Origin: an uncultured Oscillibacter sp.
GTDB taxonomy: Bacteria; Bacillota; Clostridia; Oscillospirales; Oscillospiraceae
Assembly: GCA_947577075.1 (NCBI GenBank)
Contig: CANPTW010000015.1
Coordinates: 1-56,042 of the forward strand
DNA: 56,042 nt
Direction: 5' to 3'
Both the position numbers and the translations under genes were made by a program. Within the stretch, counting starts at the first letter, position 1. Each line of letters begins with the position of its first letter. The notes beneath the pieces were generated by a model. It was not told the DNA's origin. It searched no databases and saw only the letters and a program-made list of their open reading frames with translations. Positions 49,826-56,042 of the stretch are shown here, in pieces.

Positions 49826-50518
49826 ATGATCTATTCCACCGAAGTGCAGAACATGTGCCCCGTCGCCAAGGGCGCGTACCACGGTCCCGCCCCCATCCCG
49901 GAGGAGGGCAAGTGGGTCCAGGCCAAGGAGATCAAGGACATTTCCGGCCTCACCCACGGCGTGGGCTGGTGCGCCCCCCAGCAGGGCGCGTGCAAGCTGA
50001 CCCTGAACGTCAAGGACGGAATCATTGAGGAGGCGCTGGTGGAGACTCTGGGCTGCTCCGGCATGACCCACTCCGCCGCCATGGCCTCCGAGATCCTCAT
50101 CGGCAAGACCCTGCTGGAGGCGCTGAACACCGACCTGGTGTGCGACGCCATCAACACCGCCATGCGGGAGCTGTTCCTCCAGATTGTCTACGGCCGCACC
50201 CAGACCGCCTTCTCCGAGGGCGGCCTGCCCGTGGGCGCCTCCCTGGAGGACCTGGGCAAGGGCCTGCGCAGCCAGGTGGGCACCATGTTCGGCACCAAGG
50301 CCAAGGGGCCCCGCTACCTGGAGATGGCCGAGGGCTATGTCACCCGGATCGCCCTGAACAAGGACGACGAGATCGTGGGCTATGAGTTCGTGAACCTGGG
50401 CAAAATGATGGACGCCATCAAAAAGGGAACGGACGCCAACGAGGCCCTGGAAAAGGCCAAGGGCCACTACGGCCAGTTCGACGGGGCCGCCAAGTATATC
50501 GACCCCCGTCACGAGTAA
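49826..50518 (+). CDS. NifU-like iron-sulfur scaffold-type protein (partner of GGGtGRT protein)
   Basis: 230 aa. The middle part, GVGWCAPQQGACKLTLNVKD and VETLGCSGMTHSAAMASEIL, resembles the NifU/IscU N-domain with conserved cysteines (C53, C59 and C78 region), though it is larger than IscU. It is always, in the genomes I recall, next to a GGGtGRT gene. Function unknown: Fe-S binding is likely. It lies 19 bp upstream of the next gene, with its own sigma-A promoter and an operator, so expression is probably induced by a specific signal. Confidence 0.82.
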   Translation: MIYSTEVQNMCPVAKGAYHGPAPIPEEGKWVQAKEIKDISGLTHGVGWCAPQQGACKLTLNVKDGIIEEALVETLGCSGMTHSAAMASEILIGKTLLEALNTDLVCDAINTAMRELFLQIVYGRTQTAFSEGGLPVGASLEDLGKGLRSQVGTMFGTKAKGPRYLEMAEGYVTRIALNKDDEIVGYEFVNLGKMMDAIKKGTDANEALEKAKGHYGQFDGAAKYIDPRHE

Positions 50519-50537
50519 GAAAAGGAGGAATTGAGAA

Positions 50538-51536
50538 ATGGCTCTGTTTGAAAGCTACGAGAGAAGAATCGACAAGATCAATTCCGTCCTGTCTCAGTAC
50601 GGAATCAAGACCGTGGAGGAGTGCCGGGAGATCTGCAAGGCCGCCGGCTTCGACCCCTACGAGATCGTCAAGGGCATCCAGCCCATCTGCTTTGAGAACG
50701 CCTGCTGGGCCTACTGCGTGGGCGCGGCCATCGCGCTGAAGAAGAACGTGGCCACCGCCGCCGAGGCCGCCGAGGCCATCGGCGAGGGCCTCCAGGCCTT
50801 CTGCATCCCCGGCTCCGTGGCCGAGGACCGCAAGGTGGGCCTGGGTCACGGCAACCTTGGCGCCATGCTCCTGCGGGACGAGACCAAGTGCTTCGCCTTC
50901 CTGGCGGGCCACGAGTCCTTCGCCGCCGCCGAGGGCGCCATCGGCATCGTCCGCAACGCCAACAAGGCCCGGAAGGAGCCCCTGCGGGTCATCCTCAACG
51001 GCCTGGGCAAGGACGCCGCCCAGATCATCAGCCGGATCAACGGCTTCACCTATGTCCAGACCCAGTTTGACTACGCCACCGGCGAGGTGAAGGTGGTCAA
51101 GGAAACCCGCTATTCCGAGGGCGAGCGGGCCAATGTCCGCTGCTACGGCGCGGACGACGTCCGGGAGGGCGTGGCCATCATGCACCTGGAGGGCGTGGAC
51201 GTGTCCATCACCGGCAACTCCACCAACCCCACCCGGTTCCAGCACCCCGTGGCGGGCACCTATAAGAAGGAGTGCGTGGAGCAGGGGAAGAAGTACTTCT
51301 CCGTGGCCTCCGGCGGCGGCACGGGCCGCACCCTGCACCCCGACAACATGGCCGCCGGCCCCGCTTCCTACGGCATGACCGACACCATGGGCCGGATGCA
51401 CTCCGACGCCCAGTTTGCCGGGTCCAGCTCCGTCCCCGCCCACGTGGAGATGATGGGCTTCTTAGGCATGGGCAACAACCCCATGGTGGGCGCGACGGTC
51501 GCCGTGGCCGTGGCGGTTTCCGAGAGCAGGAAGTAA
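50538..51536 (+). CDS. GGGtGRT protein (uncharacterised conserved family)
   Basis: 332 aa. The family name motif is seen as SVASGGGTGRTLHPDNMAAG near residues 255-275. Further conserved stretches are MALFESYERRIDKINSVLSQ, CFENACWAYCVGAAIALKKN, GSVAEDRKVGLGHGNLGAML and the glycine-rich end FLGMGNNPMVGATVAVAVAV. Predicted soluble, with several Cys residues. The biochemical role is not known; association with the NifU-like gene suggests a metallocofactor enzyme or sensor. SD AAAGGAGGAATTG; followed by a strong terminator. Confidence 0.9.
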   Translation: MALFESYERRIDKINSVLSQYGIKTVEECREICKAAGFDPYEIVKGIQPICFENACWAYCVGAAIALKKNVATAAEAAEAIGEGLQAFCIPGSVAEDRKVGLGHGNLGAMLLRDETKCFAFLAGHESFAAAEGAIGIVRNANKARKEPLRVILNGLGKDAAQIISRINGFTYVQTQFDYATGEVKVVKETRYSEGERANVRCYGADDVREGVAIMHLEGVDVSITGNSTNPTRFQHPVAGTYKKECVEQGKKYFSVASGGGTGRTLHPDNMAAGPASYGMTDTMGRMHSDAQFAGSSSVPAHVEMMGFLGMGNNPMVGATVAVAVAVSESRK

Positions 51537-51561
51537 ACAAAGCGTAATATCCGAACGAAAA

Positions 51562-51595
51562 GATCCCCAGGGTTTACAGCCTTGGGGGTCTTTTT
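51562..51595 (+). terminator. Terminator of the GGGtGRT operon
   Basis: GATCCCCAGGG-TTTACA-GCCTTGGGGGTC followed by T5. Confidence 0.85.
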
Positions 51596-51650
51596 GCGCC
51601 CCCGCGGGGAGGACCGGGCGCAAAAAAGCCGCCCTCCTCCGGCGGCGGGC

Positions 51651-51972
51651 AAAAAAACATCCCCCCATCCGCTCCGTCGGCGAATGGGGGGCTCAACCAT
51701 TGATCGGATTGTCCATTGGTCCATACCTCGTGCTTTCTGAAAGTTACTGCCGTTCGCGGGGAATGCGGGGGTGTGGGTGATCCGGGGATTTCCAATCCAT
51801 GAAACATTGCTTGCATCGACCTGTTGGTCCCGCTGGCTCAGCATAGTGAGTGGTGTTTCGTATTTGGGAACTGCCTGCGATCACGCTGACGCTTGGGAAT
51901 GCGCTGTTGGAACGGCGTTTGGAAGACGTGGACTTGCGTGCCGACTAGTACACGGGTCTCACCCCTTTCTGT
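51651..51972 (-). ncRNA. Orphan noncoding RNA candidate, about 320 nt, with promoter and tandem terminators
   Basis: Minus-strand unit with TTGACA-N17-TACATT at 52007-51979. It ends in CCCCCCAT...ATGGGGGG (51691-51661) followed by ATGTTTTTTT, with a second hairpin GCCGCC-GGAGGA-GGGCGGC plus T6 just beyond (51646-51621). Inside are hairpins such as GACC-AACA-GGTC and GGATT-GGA-AATCC and no convincing ORF with a Shine-Dalgarno; the one long frame (51844 leftward) runs through the terminator. It lacks tmRNA, RNase P, SRP and 6S signatures that I can recognise. It is convergent with the GGGtGRT operon and divergent from miaB. Confidence 0.6.
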
Positions 51973-51978
51973 AGTTAT

Positions 51979-52007
51979 AATGTACAATGTTTTTCCGGAT
52001 TTGTCAA
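51979..52007 (-). promoter_or_regulatory. Promoter of the orphan RNA
   Basis: Minus strand TTGACA (52007-52002), 17-bp spacer, TACATT (51984-51979); a TATAAC immediately follows at 51979-51974. Confidence 0.65.
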
Positions 52008-52098
52008 TCCCTTTTGTGAAATTTTGCGTTTTTGACAAAGGGCCCCGCCCTTCTCCGGCAGAATCCACAAAGCCTGGGGAAGAGGGCGGGGATTATGC

Positions 52099-52127
52099 TT
52101 GTGCTTTTGCGGGTTTCGTGGTATGAT
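52099..52127 (+). promoter_or_regulatory. Promoter of miaB
   Basis: TTGTGC (52099-52104), 17-bp spacer, TATGAT (52122-52127). Confidence 0.65.
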
Positions 52128-52253
52128 AGCGCTGATTTATTTCAGGACCCGCGATCCGCGGATTTTCAGCCAGCGGACGCCGCGGAGTCCGGCGGCCTCC
52201 CCCGGGAGCCCCGCCGGAGGCGGAGGGCGTCCGCAGGGATGGAGGAAAGGAAT

Positions 52254-53666
52254 TTGAAACGCGAAGAGATCATCGTCCCCGCGGAGGCCGTCGCCCGGCA
52301 GCGGGACGCGCAGAAGAGAATCCGGGCCATGTTTTCCGCCCGGGGGGCCCACCCCGCCGCCTGTGTGGAGACGTTCGGCTGCCAGCAGAATGTGGCGGAC
52401 GGCCAGCGGCTCATGGGGATGCTGCGGGAGATGGGCTTCACCTTCACGGAGGAGGCGGGAGAGGCGGACCTGGTGCTGCTGAACACCTGCGCCATCCGGG
52501 AGCACGCGGAGCAGCGGGTCTTCGGCAATCTGGGCATCCTGACCCACTCCAAGCGGGAGAACCCGGAGCAGGTCATTGTCCTGTGCGGCTGCATGGCCCA
52601 GGAGGAGCGGGTGTCCAGGCGGATCCGGGCGTCCTACCGCCATGTGGACCTGGTCTTCGGGCCCCAGGCACTGTGGCGCTTCCCGGAACTTTTGTGGCAG
52701 GTTTATGAGACGAAAAGGCGGGTCTTTTCCGTGGCCGACGAGCACGGCGGCATTGCCGAGGGGCTCCCGGTGGTCCGGGAACGGGGCGTGAAGGCCTGGG
52801 TTTCCATTATGTACGGGTGCAACAACTTCTGCTCCTACTGCATCGTGCCCTATGTCCGGGGGCGGGAGCGGAGCCGGGACCCCCAGGCCGTGCTGGCGGA
52901 GGTCCGGGAGCTGGTAGAGGCCGGATACCGGGACATCACCCTCCTGGGCCAGAACGTCAACTCCTACGGAAACGACCTGGAGGGGGACTATCACTTTCCG
53001 GACCTGCTGGAGGACATCGACCAGATCCCCGGGGAGTACTGGGTCCGCTTCATGTCCAGCCACCCCAAGGACGCCGGCCCCGGGCTCTTCGGCGCGATGG
53101 CGCGGTGCTCCCACGTGGCCAAGCAGCTCCACCTCCCCTTCCAGTCCGGGAACAACCGGGTTTTGGGGGAGATGAACCGGCGGTACACCCGGGAGAAGTA
53201 CCTGGAGCTGATCGGCTGCGCCCGGGCCGCCATGCCGGGGCTGGTGCTGACCAGCGACGTGATCATCGGCTTCCCCGGGGAGACGGAGGCGGAGGCCATG
53301 GACACCGTGTCCCTGGTGGAGGAGGTGGGCTTCGACGCCCTGTTTACCTTTATCTACTCCCCCCGGCCGGGGACGAAGGCGGCGGCTATGCCGGACCCCG
53401 TGCCCCGGGAGGAGAAGCAGAAGTGGTTCGACCGGCTCCTGGAGGTCCAAAACGGGCAGTCCGCCCGGATTCACGCCGGGTATGCGGGGAAAACGGTCCG
53501 GGTGCTGGTGGACGGGGAGAGCGGGGACCGGGACTATCCCCTCTCCTCCCGGACGGAGGGCAACCGGCTGGTGCGGCTGAAGGGGGACAAGGCCCTGATC
53601 GGGCGGTTCCTGGAGGCGAGGATCACCGGAAGCAACACCTGGGCCCTGTACGGGGAGCCGGTTTAA
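52254..53666 (+). CDS. miaB: tRNA-2-methylthio-N6-dimethylallyladenosine synthase MiaB
   Basis: 470 aa radical-SAM methylthiotransferase that makes ms2i6A37 in tRNA. N-terminal UPF0004 domain with CVETFGCQQNVADGQRLMGM, LLNTCAIREHAEQRV and LCGCMAQEERV. The radical SAM cluster is in YGCNNFCSYCIVPYVRGRER; then LLGQNVNSYGNDLEGDYHFP, LPFQSGNNRVLGEMNRRYTR and a TRAM domain. I prefer TTG at 52254 (GGAGGAAAGG upstream); an ATG at 52239, five codons earlier, would sit on that Shine-Dalgarno and is the alternative. Overlaps the convergent small gene by 4 bp. Confidence 0.94.
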   Translation: MKREEIIVPAEAVARQRDAQKRIRAMFSARGAHPAACVETFGCQQNVADGQRLMGMLREMGFTFTEEAGEADLVLLNTCAIREHAEQRVFGNLGILTHSKRENPEQVIVLCGCMAQEERVSRRIRASYRHVDLVFGPQALWRFPELLWQVYETKRRVFSVADEHGGIAEGLPVVRERGVKAWVSIMYGCNNFCSYCIVPYVRGRERSRDPQAVLAEVRELVEAGYRDITLLGQNVNSYGNDLEGDYHFPDLLEDIDQIPGEYWVRFMSSHPKDAGPGLFGAMARCSHVAKQLHLPFQSGNNRVLGEMNRRYTREKYLELIGCARAAMPGLVLTSDVIIGFPGETEAEAMDTVSLVEEVGFDALFTFIYSPRPGTKAAAMPDPVPREEKQKWFDRLLEVQNGQSARIHAGYAGKTVRVLVDGESGDRDYPLSSRTEGNRLVRLKGDKALIGRFLEARITGSNTWALYGEPV

Positions 53667-53920
53667 GCCTGGGCCATCCACTTGCCCAGGGAGACGGCCT
53701 CCTGAAAGAGCCACTGGTCTTCCAGGACAAAGACACGGGCCTGCGCCGCCTGGTAGAGCTCCAGCAGACGGCGCTGCTCCGGCGTCAGCGCCTGGGCCAG
53801 GGCGTACCACGCCGAGCTCTGGGCCGTGGAGCGGCGCCTGTATTCCGGCATGTCCGGCCGCTCGTTGTCCAGCAGATGCTCCATGACGTGGCTGTACAGG
53901 CATTCTAGATAAGCATCCAT
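53663..53920 (-). CDS. Small uncharacterised protein (85 aa) divergent from an XRE regulator
   Basis: 85 aa, soluble and helical by composition: MDAYLECLYSHVMEHLLDNE, then RRSTAQSSAWYALAQALTPE and QRRLLELYQAAQARVFVLED, ending SLGKWMAQA. The pattern of a short helical protein of this size is common in Oscillospiraceae prophage and accessory loci, but I do not recognise the family with confidence. It has its own sigma-A promoter and shares a 95-bp regulatory region with the XRE gene, which probably represses it. Confidence 0.72.
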   Translation of the reverse strand: MDAYLECLYSHVMEHLLDNERPDMPEYRRRSTAQSSAWYALAQALTPEQRRLLELYQAAQARVFVLEDQWLFQEAVSLGKWMAQA

Positions 53921-53938
53921 ATAAGCCCCCTATTACGA

Positions 53939-54000
53939 TTGACGCAAACGCACGTTTGAAGTAACATTGATATCATAGCACGCTCAAACGGGTGTGTCAA
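53939..54000. promoter_or_regulatory. Overlapping divergent promoters with inverted-repeat operator
   Basis: Leftward promoter: TTGACA (54000-53995), 17-bp spacer, TATGAT (53977-53972). Rightward candidate: TTGACG (53939-53944), 17 bp, TAACAT (53962-53967). CGTTTGA at 53953-53959 and TCAAACG at 53984-53990 form an inverted repeat straddling both -10 regions, a good XRE operator candidate. Confidence 0.6.
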
Positions 54001-54015
54001 GAGAAAAGAGGAATT

Positions 54016-54237
54016 ATGTCCTTTCATGAAAAATTAGTTGCGCTGCGAACGCAAGCCGGATTCACCCAGGCTCAGGTGGCGAAAGGCGCGGGGCTAAGCT
54101 ATCGCGGCTATCAGAATTACGAATATGGTTTGCGCGAACCGAAAATGCTGGCACTCATCGCCCTGGCGGATTTTTACGGCGTTTCCCTGGACGAGCTGGT
54201 CTGCCGGGAGTGGCCGAAGCGGAGGGAAGAACATTGA
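54016..54237 (+). CDS. XRE-family HTH regulator (73 aa)
   Basis: Single-domain helix-turn-helix protein: FHEKLVALRTQAGFTQAQVA, then AGLSYRGYQNYEYGLREPKM and LIALADFYGVSLDELVCREW. Probably a dimeric repressor of itself and the divergent 85-aa gene. SD AGAGGAATT, start 54016. Its stop lies 25 bp before a 192-bp repeat element. Confidence 0.9.
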   Translation: MSFHEKLVALRTQAGFTQAQVAKGAGLSYRGYQNYEYGLREPKMLALIALADFYGVSLDELVCREWPKRREEH

Positions 54238-54261
54238 CAAGCCGCGGTTTCCACATTATAA

Positions 54262-54453
54262 TATAGTCAACGCAGTTGAAAAGAAGCATACACTTCTTTT
54301 CAACCGGCGGGCCATAGGCCCGCCGGGGCGCAAAGCGCCTGTGCGTTTCCTATGAAGTCAAGCACAGTGAGCCGCTCACGCGGCTTACGGCGCTGTAAAA
54401 CAGCGCCGTATTGAAAAGAATCCGTTGGACTCTTTTCAACTGTGCTGACTATA
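54262..54453 (-). repeat. 192-bp TA-ended miniature inverted-repeat element, copy 4 (reverse orientation)
   Basis: Begins TATAGTCAACGCAGTTG and ends CAACTGTGCTGACTATA; same orientation as copy 3 and nearly identical to it. Confidence 0.85.
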
Positions 54454-54550
54454 ACATGAGAAAAGCTGGAAGGGCGGATGCAGCGGAGGCGGCGCTTCCG
54501 GGAAACCGAGGCACTGAAAAAGCTGAATAACGGATCTGCGTAAAGGACAA

Positions 54551-54577
54551 GACCCCGCGCGTAAGCGCGGGGTCTTT
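54551..54577. terminator. Terminator-like hairpin upstream of the small toxin-like ORF
   Basis: GACCCCGCGC-GTAA-GCGCGGGGTC followed by TTT. It could end a short RNA or read-through from the XRE gene. Confidence 0.65.
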
Positions 54578-54600
54578 CGAACCGCGATTGACAGCTGTGA

Positions 54601-54663
54601 TATAATGGAAACCGGCAGGAGAGGCGGGGTCCATCCTCTTTCAAGCGGAAAGAGGTGAAGCCC
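54601..54663 (+). promoter_or_regulatory. Extended -10 promoter and hairpin-masked ribosome binding site of the 25-aa ORF
   Basis: TGATATAAT at 54598-54606 is an extended -10 without a good -35. Downstream, CCTCTTTC (54634-54641) can pair with GAAAGAGG (54647-54654), burying the Shine-Dalgarno AAGAGGTG. Confidence 0.5.
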
Positions 54664-54741
54664 ATGAGCGCATTGGAAGTCATCGCGCTACTTACGCTTG
54701 TGATTGCGGCGATTCGCTTTGGGTACGACCTAAAGAAATAA
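54664..54741 (+). CDS. 25-aa hydrophobic peptide, possible type I toxin (holin-like)
   Basis: MSALEVIALLTLVIAAIRFG followed by YDLKK: one short transmembrane helix with a basic tail. This is the shape of the small holin-like toxins of Firmicutes type I toxin-antitoxin systems. It is too short for ordinary gene calling but has a Shine-Dalgarno, a promoter and a hairpin masking the Shine-Dalgarno. A candidate antisense RNA has not been pinned down. It could also be an innocent small membrane protein. Confidence 0.55.
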   Translation: MSALEVIALLTLVIAAIRFGYDLKK

Positions 54742-54907
54742 CCGCCCCCCAGTAACAGCAAGAAGCGGCAATTTCTCAAGCTATAAACTTGTTAGAAGAT
54801 TGACCGCCAACCGACTGCCACCGGCTGACCGCCCTCTTGCCTCTATTATACCCAACCCCGCCCCGGCTGTCAAGGGGCGGCTTGAATTCAAAATCAGGAG
54901 GTCCCCC

Positions 54908-55732
54908 ATGAAAATCGTCGCCCTGCTGGAAAACACCGCCTGCCGCCCCGGCCTTGCCGCCGCCCGGGGGCTTTCCCTCTACGCGGAGACGGCCCGGCGC
55001 AGGGTCCTCTTCGACATGGGGCCCGACGGGTCCTTCCTGGACAACGCCCGGGCCCTGGGAATCGACCTTGCCGCCGTGGACGCCGCCGTGCTGTCCCACG
55101 GCCATTCCGACCACGGCGGCGGCCTGGCGGCCTTCTGCGCCGTCAACCAAAGGGCGCGGATCTACCTCCGCCGGGAGGCCCTGGGGGCCTATTACGCCGT
55201 CCTTCCGGGGCGGGAGCCGAGCTACATCGGCCTGCCGGAGACGGAGGGGCTGGCGGAGCGCTTTGTGTTCACCGGGGAGTGTGAGGACCTGGGGGACGGG
55301 CTGACCCTCTTTTCCGGCGTGGAGGACGACAAGACCCTCCGGGCCGTGGCCCCCAAGCTCCAGGAGAAGACCGGGGCGGGCTTCCGCCCCGACGGCTTCG
55401 CCCACGAGCAGCACCTGCTCCTCACGGAGAACGGGCGGTCCGCCCTGCTGGCGGGCTGCGGGCACCTGGGGATTGTGAACACCCTCCGGGCGGCGGAGCG
55501 CCGCCTGGGCCGGAGGCCCGACGTGGTCTTCGGGGGCTTCCACCTCTTCGAGCTGGAGCCGGGGGCCCCGGCGTCGGAGGCGCTGCTCGCCGCCACGGCG
55601 GCGGAGCTGGCCCGGGGGGAGACGGTCTATTACACCGGACACTGCACCGGGGACTGGGCCTATGAGCGGCTGCGGAAGACCCTGGGGGACCGCCTGCGGC
55701 CCATGAAGGGCGGCACGGCGGCGGAACTTTGA
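54908..55732 (+). CDS. MBL-fold metallohydrolase
   Basis: 274 aa. Metallo-beta-lactamase motif in AAVLSHGHSDHGGGLAAF (HxHxDH), with further ligands in GCGHLGIVN and at the C-terminus TGHCTGDWAYE. The sequence plan (ENTACRPGLAAARGLSLYAE, VLFDMGPDGSFLDNARALGI) matches the subgroup related to MptE-like/dihydropterin-ribofuranosylaminobenzene phosphate synthase-type enzymes and short-chain hydrolases. The exact substrate is unknown. SD AGGAGGTCC. It ends 21 bp before mutS; cotranscription is likely. Confidence 0.88.
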   Translation: MKIVALLENTACRPGLAAARGLSLYAETARRRVLFDMGPDGSFLDNARALGIDLAAVDAAVLSHGHSDHGGGLAAFCAVNQRARIYLRREALGAYYAVLPGREPSYIGLPETEGLAERFVFTGECEDLGDGLTLFSGVEDDKTLRAVAPKLQEKTGAGFRPDGFAHEQHLLLTENGRSALLAGCGHLGIVNTLRAAERRLGRRPDVVFGGFHLFELEPGAPASEALLAATAAELARGETVYYTGHCTGDWAYERLRKTLGDRLRPMKGGTAAEL

Positions 55733-55753
55733 GAGAGGACAAGGAGGCGCCCC

Positions 55754-56042
55754 ATGGCTGAACTGACCCCCATGATGAAGCAGTACCTGGAGATCAAGGA
55801 GCAGAATCCGGACTCCATCCTGTTTTTCCGCCTGGGCGATTTTTACGAGATGTTCGCCGAGGACGCCCGTCTTGCCTCCCGGGAGCTGGACCTGACCCTC
55901 ACCAGCCGGGACAAGGGGAAGCGGGCCAAGCCCGAGGAGGAACAGGTCCCCATGTGCGGCATCCCCTACCACGCCAGCGAGGCCTATATCGCCCGGCTGA
56001 TCGCCAAGGGCTATAAGGTGGCCATCTGCGAGCAGATGGAGG
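55754..56042 (+). CDS. mutS: DNA mismatch repair protein MutS (N-terminus, continues beyond window)
   Basis: The first 96 residues are seen: [20 protein letters not shown], then [14 protein letters not shown] (the mismatch-recognition Phe-X-Glu in YEMF), [19 protein letters not shown] and [19 protein letters not shown]. This is the MutS domain I. SD AAGGAGGCG. Truncated only by the window edge. Confidence 0.97.
   Translation, partial: MAELTPMMKQYLEIKEQNPDSILFFRLGDFYEMFAEDARLASRELDLTLTSRDKGKRAKPEEEQVPMCGIPYHASEAYIARLIAKGYKVAICEQME

Noticed and set aside
51368-51844. 158-aa minus-strand frame inside the orphan RNA region
   Set aside because: It runs through the strong T-tract terminator at 51691-51651 and into the GGGtGRT gene, has no good Shine-Dalgarno and no family resemblance.
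1-56042. tRNA, rRNA and CRISPR arrays
   Set aside because: No cloverleaf ending in a GTTCGAATC-type arm, no rRNA-like conserved blocks, and no regularly spaced short repeats were found by eye.

Overview
The window looks like part of the chromosome of a high-GC, strictly anaerobic gut Clostridia, most likely Oscillospiraceae (Flavonifractor/Lawsonibacter/Intestinimonas-like). The evidence is a Firmicutes-type dnaA-dnaN origin, Bacillus-like sigma-A promoters (TTGACA-N17-TATAAT) in GC-rich DNA, reverse rubrerythrin and rubredoxin, a QueT-type ECF S component, mini-RNase III, RqcH, SLH-domain surface proteins and a GGGtGRT-family operon. The genus is inferred from gene content only. I see no rRNA, tRNA or CRISPR array.

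Layout. 0-2.2 kb: dnaN (cut by the edge), oriC with DnaA boxes and a DnaA-trio element, and dnaA, all leftward. 2.2-7.6 kb: phosphohexomutase, an HTH membrane protein, a 48-aa protein and an EF-G paralogue, with two copies of a 192-bp TA-ended miniature inverted-repeat element. 7.8-15.9 kb (leftward): a membrane J-domain protein overlapping an Hsp70, then three secreted proteins (two with SLH domains) and a structured leader RNA. 16-22.8 kb: rubrerythrin, rubredoxin, a LacI-family regulator, queT with a long structured leader, a PLP decarboxylase, and an ECF sigma factor with a membrane partner. 23-27.3 kb: rsmA-mrnC-rqcH, a CAT-like acetyltransferase and a row of three different terminal-inverted-repeat elements. 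27.3-30.6 kb: rpmH-rnpA-yidD-yidC-jag, normally next to dnaA but here about 28 kb away. 30.8-39.7 kb: a Crh-like HPr, a YcdB/SLH protein, yfbR, mtaB, a cysteine desulfurase, a third 192-bp element, MATE pump, rlmA and an isochorismatase-family hydrolase. 40-45.5 kb: a partial myo-inositol operon (iolE, iolB, iolD, iolG) interrupted by a 538-bp imperfect palindrome. 45.7-56 kb: REC-GGDEF protein, cytidylate-kinase-like protein, rpsB-tsf, a NifU-like/GGGtGRT operon, an orphan ncRNA candidate of about 320 nt, miaB, a small XRE module, a fourth 192-bp element, a possible type I toxin, an MBL hydrolase and the start of mutS.

How it fits together. Core replication, translation and repair genes are interspersed with small regulated accessory operons. 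Intergenic space is unusually rich in miniature inverted-repeat elements of at least four families and in structured RNAs. The strongest candidates for something undescribed are the orphan minus-strand RNA at 51.65-51.97 kb, the three abutting inverted-repeat elements at 26.8-27.3 kb, the structured leaders at 15.7-15.9 and 18.15-18.54 kb, and the membrane J-protein/Hsp70 pair.
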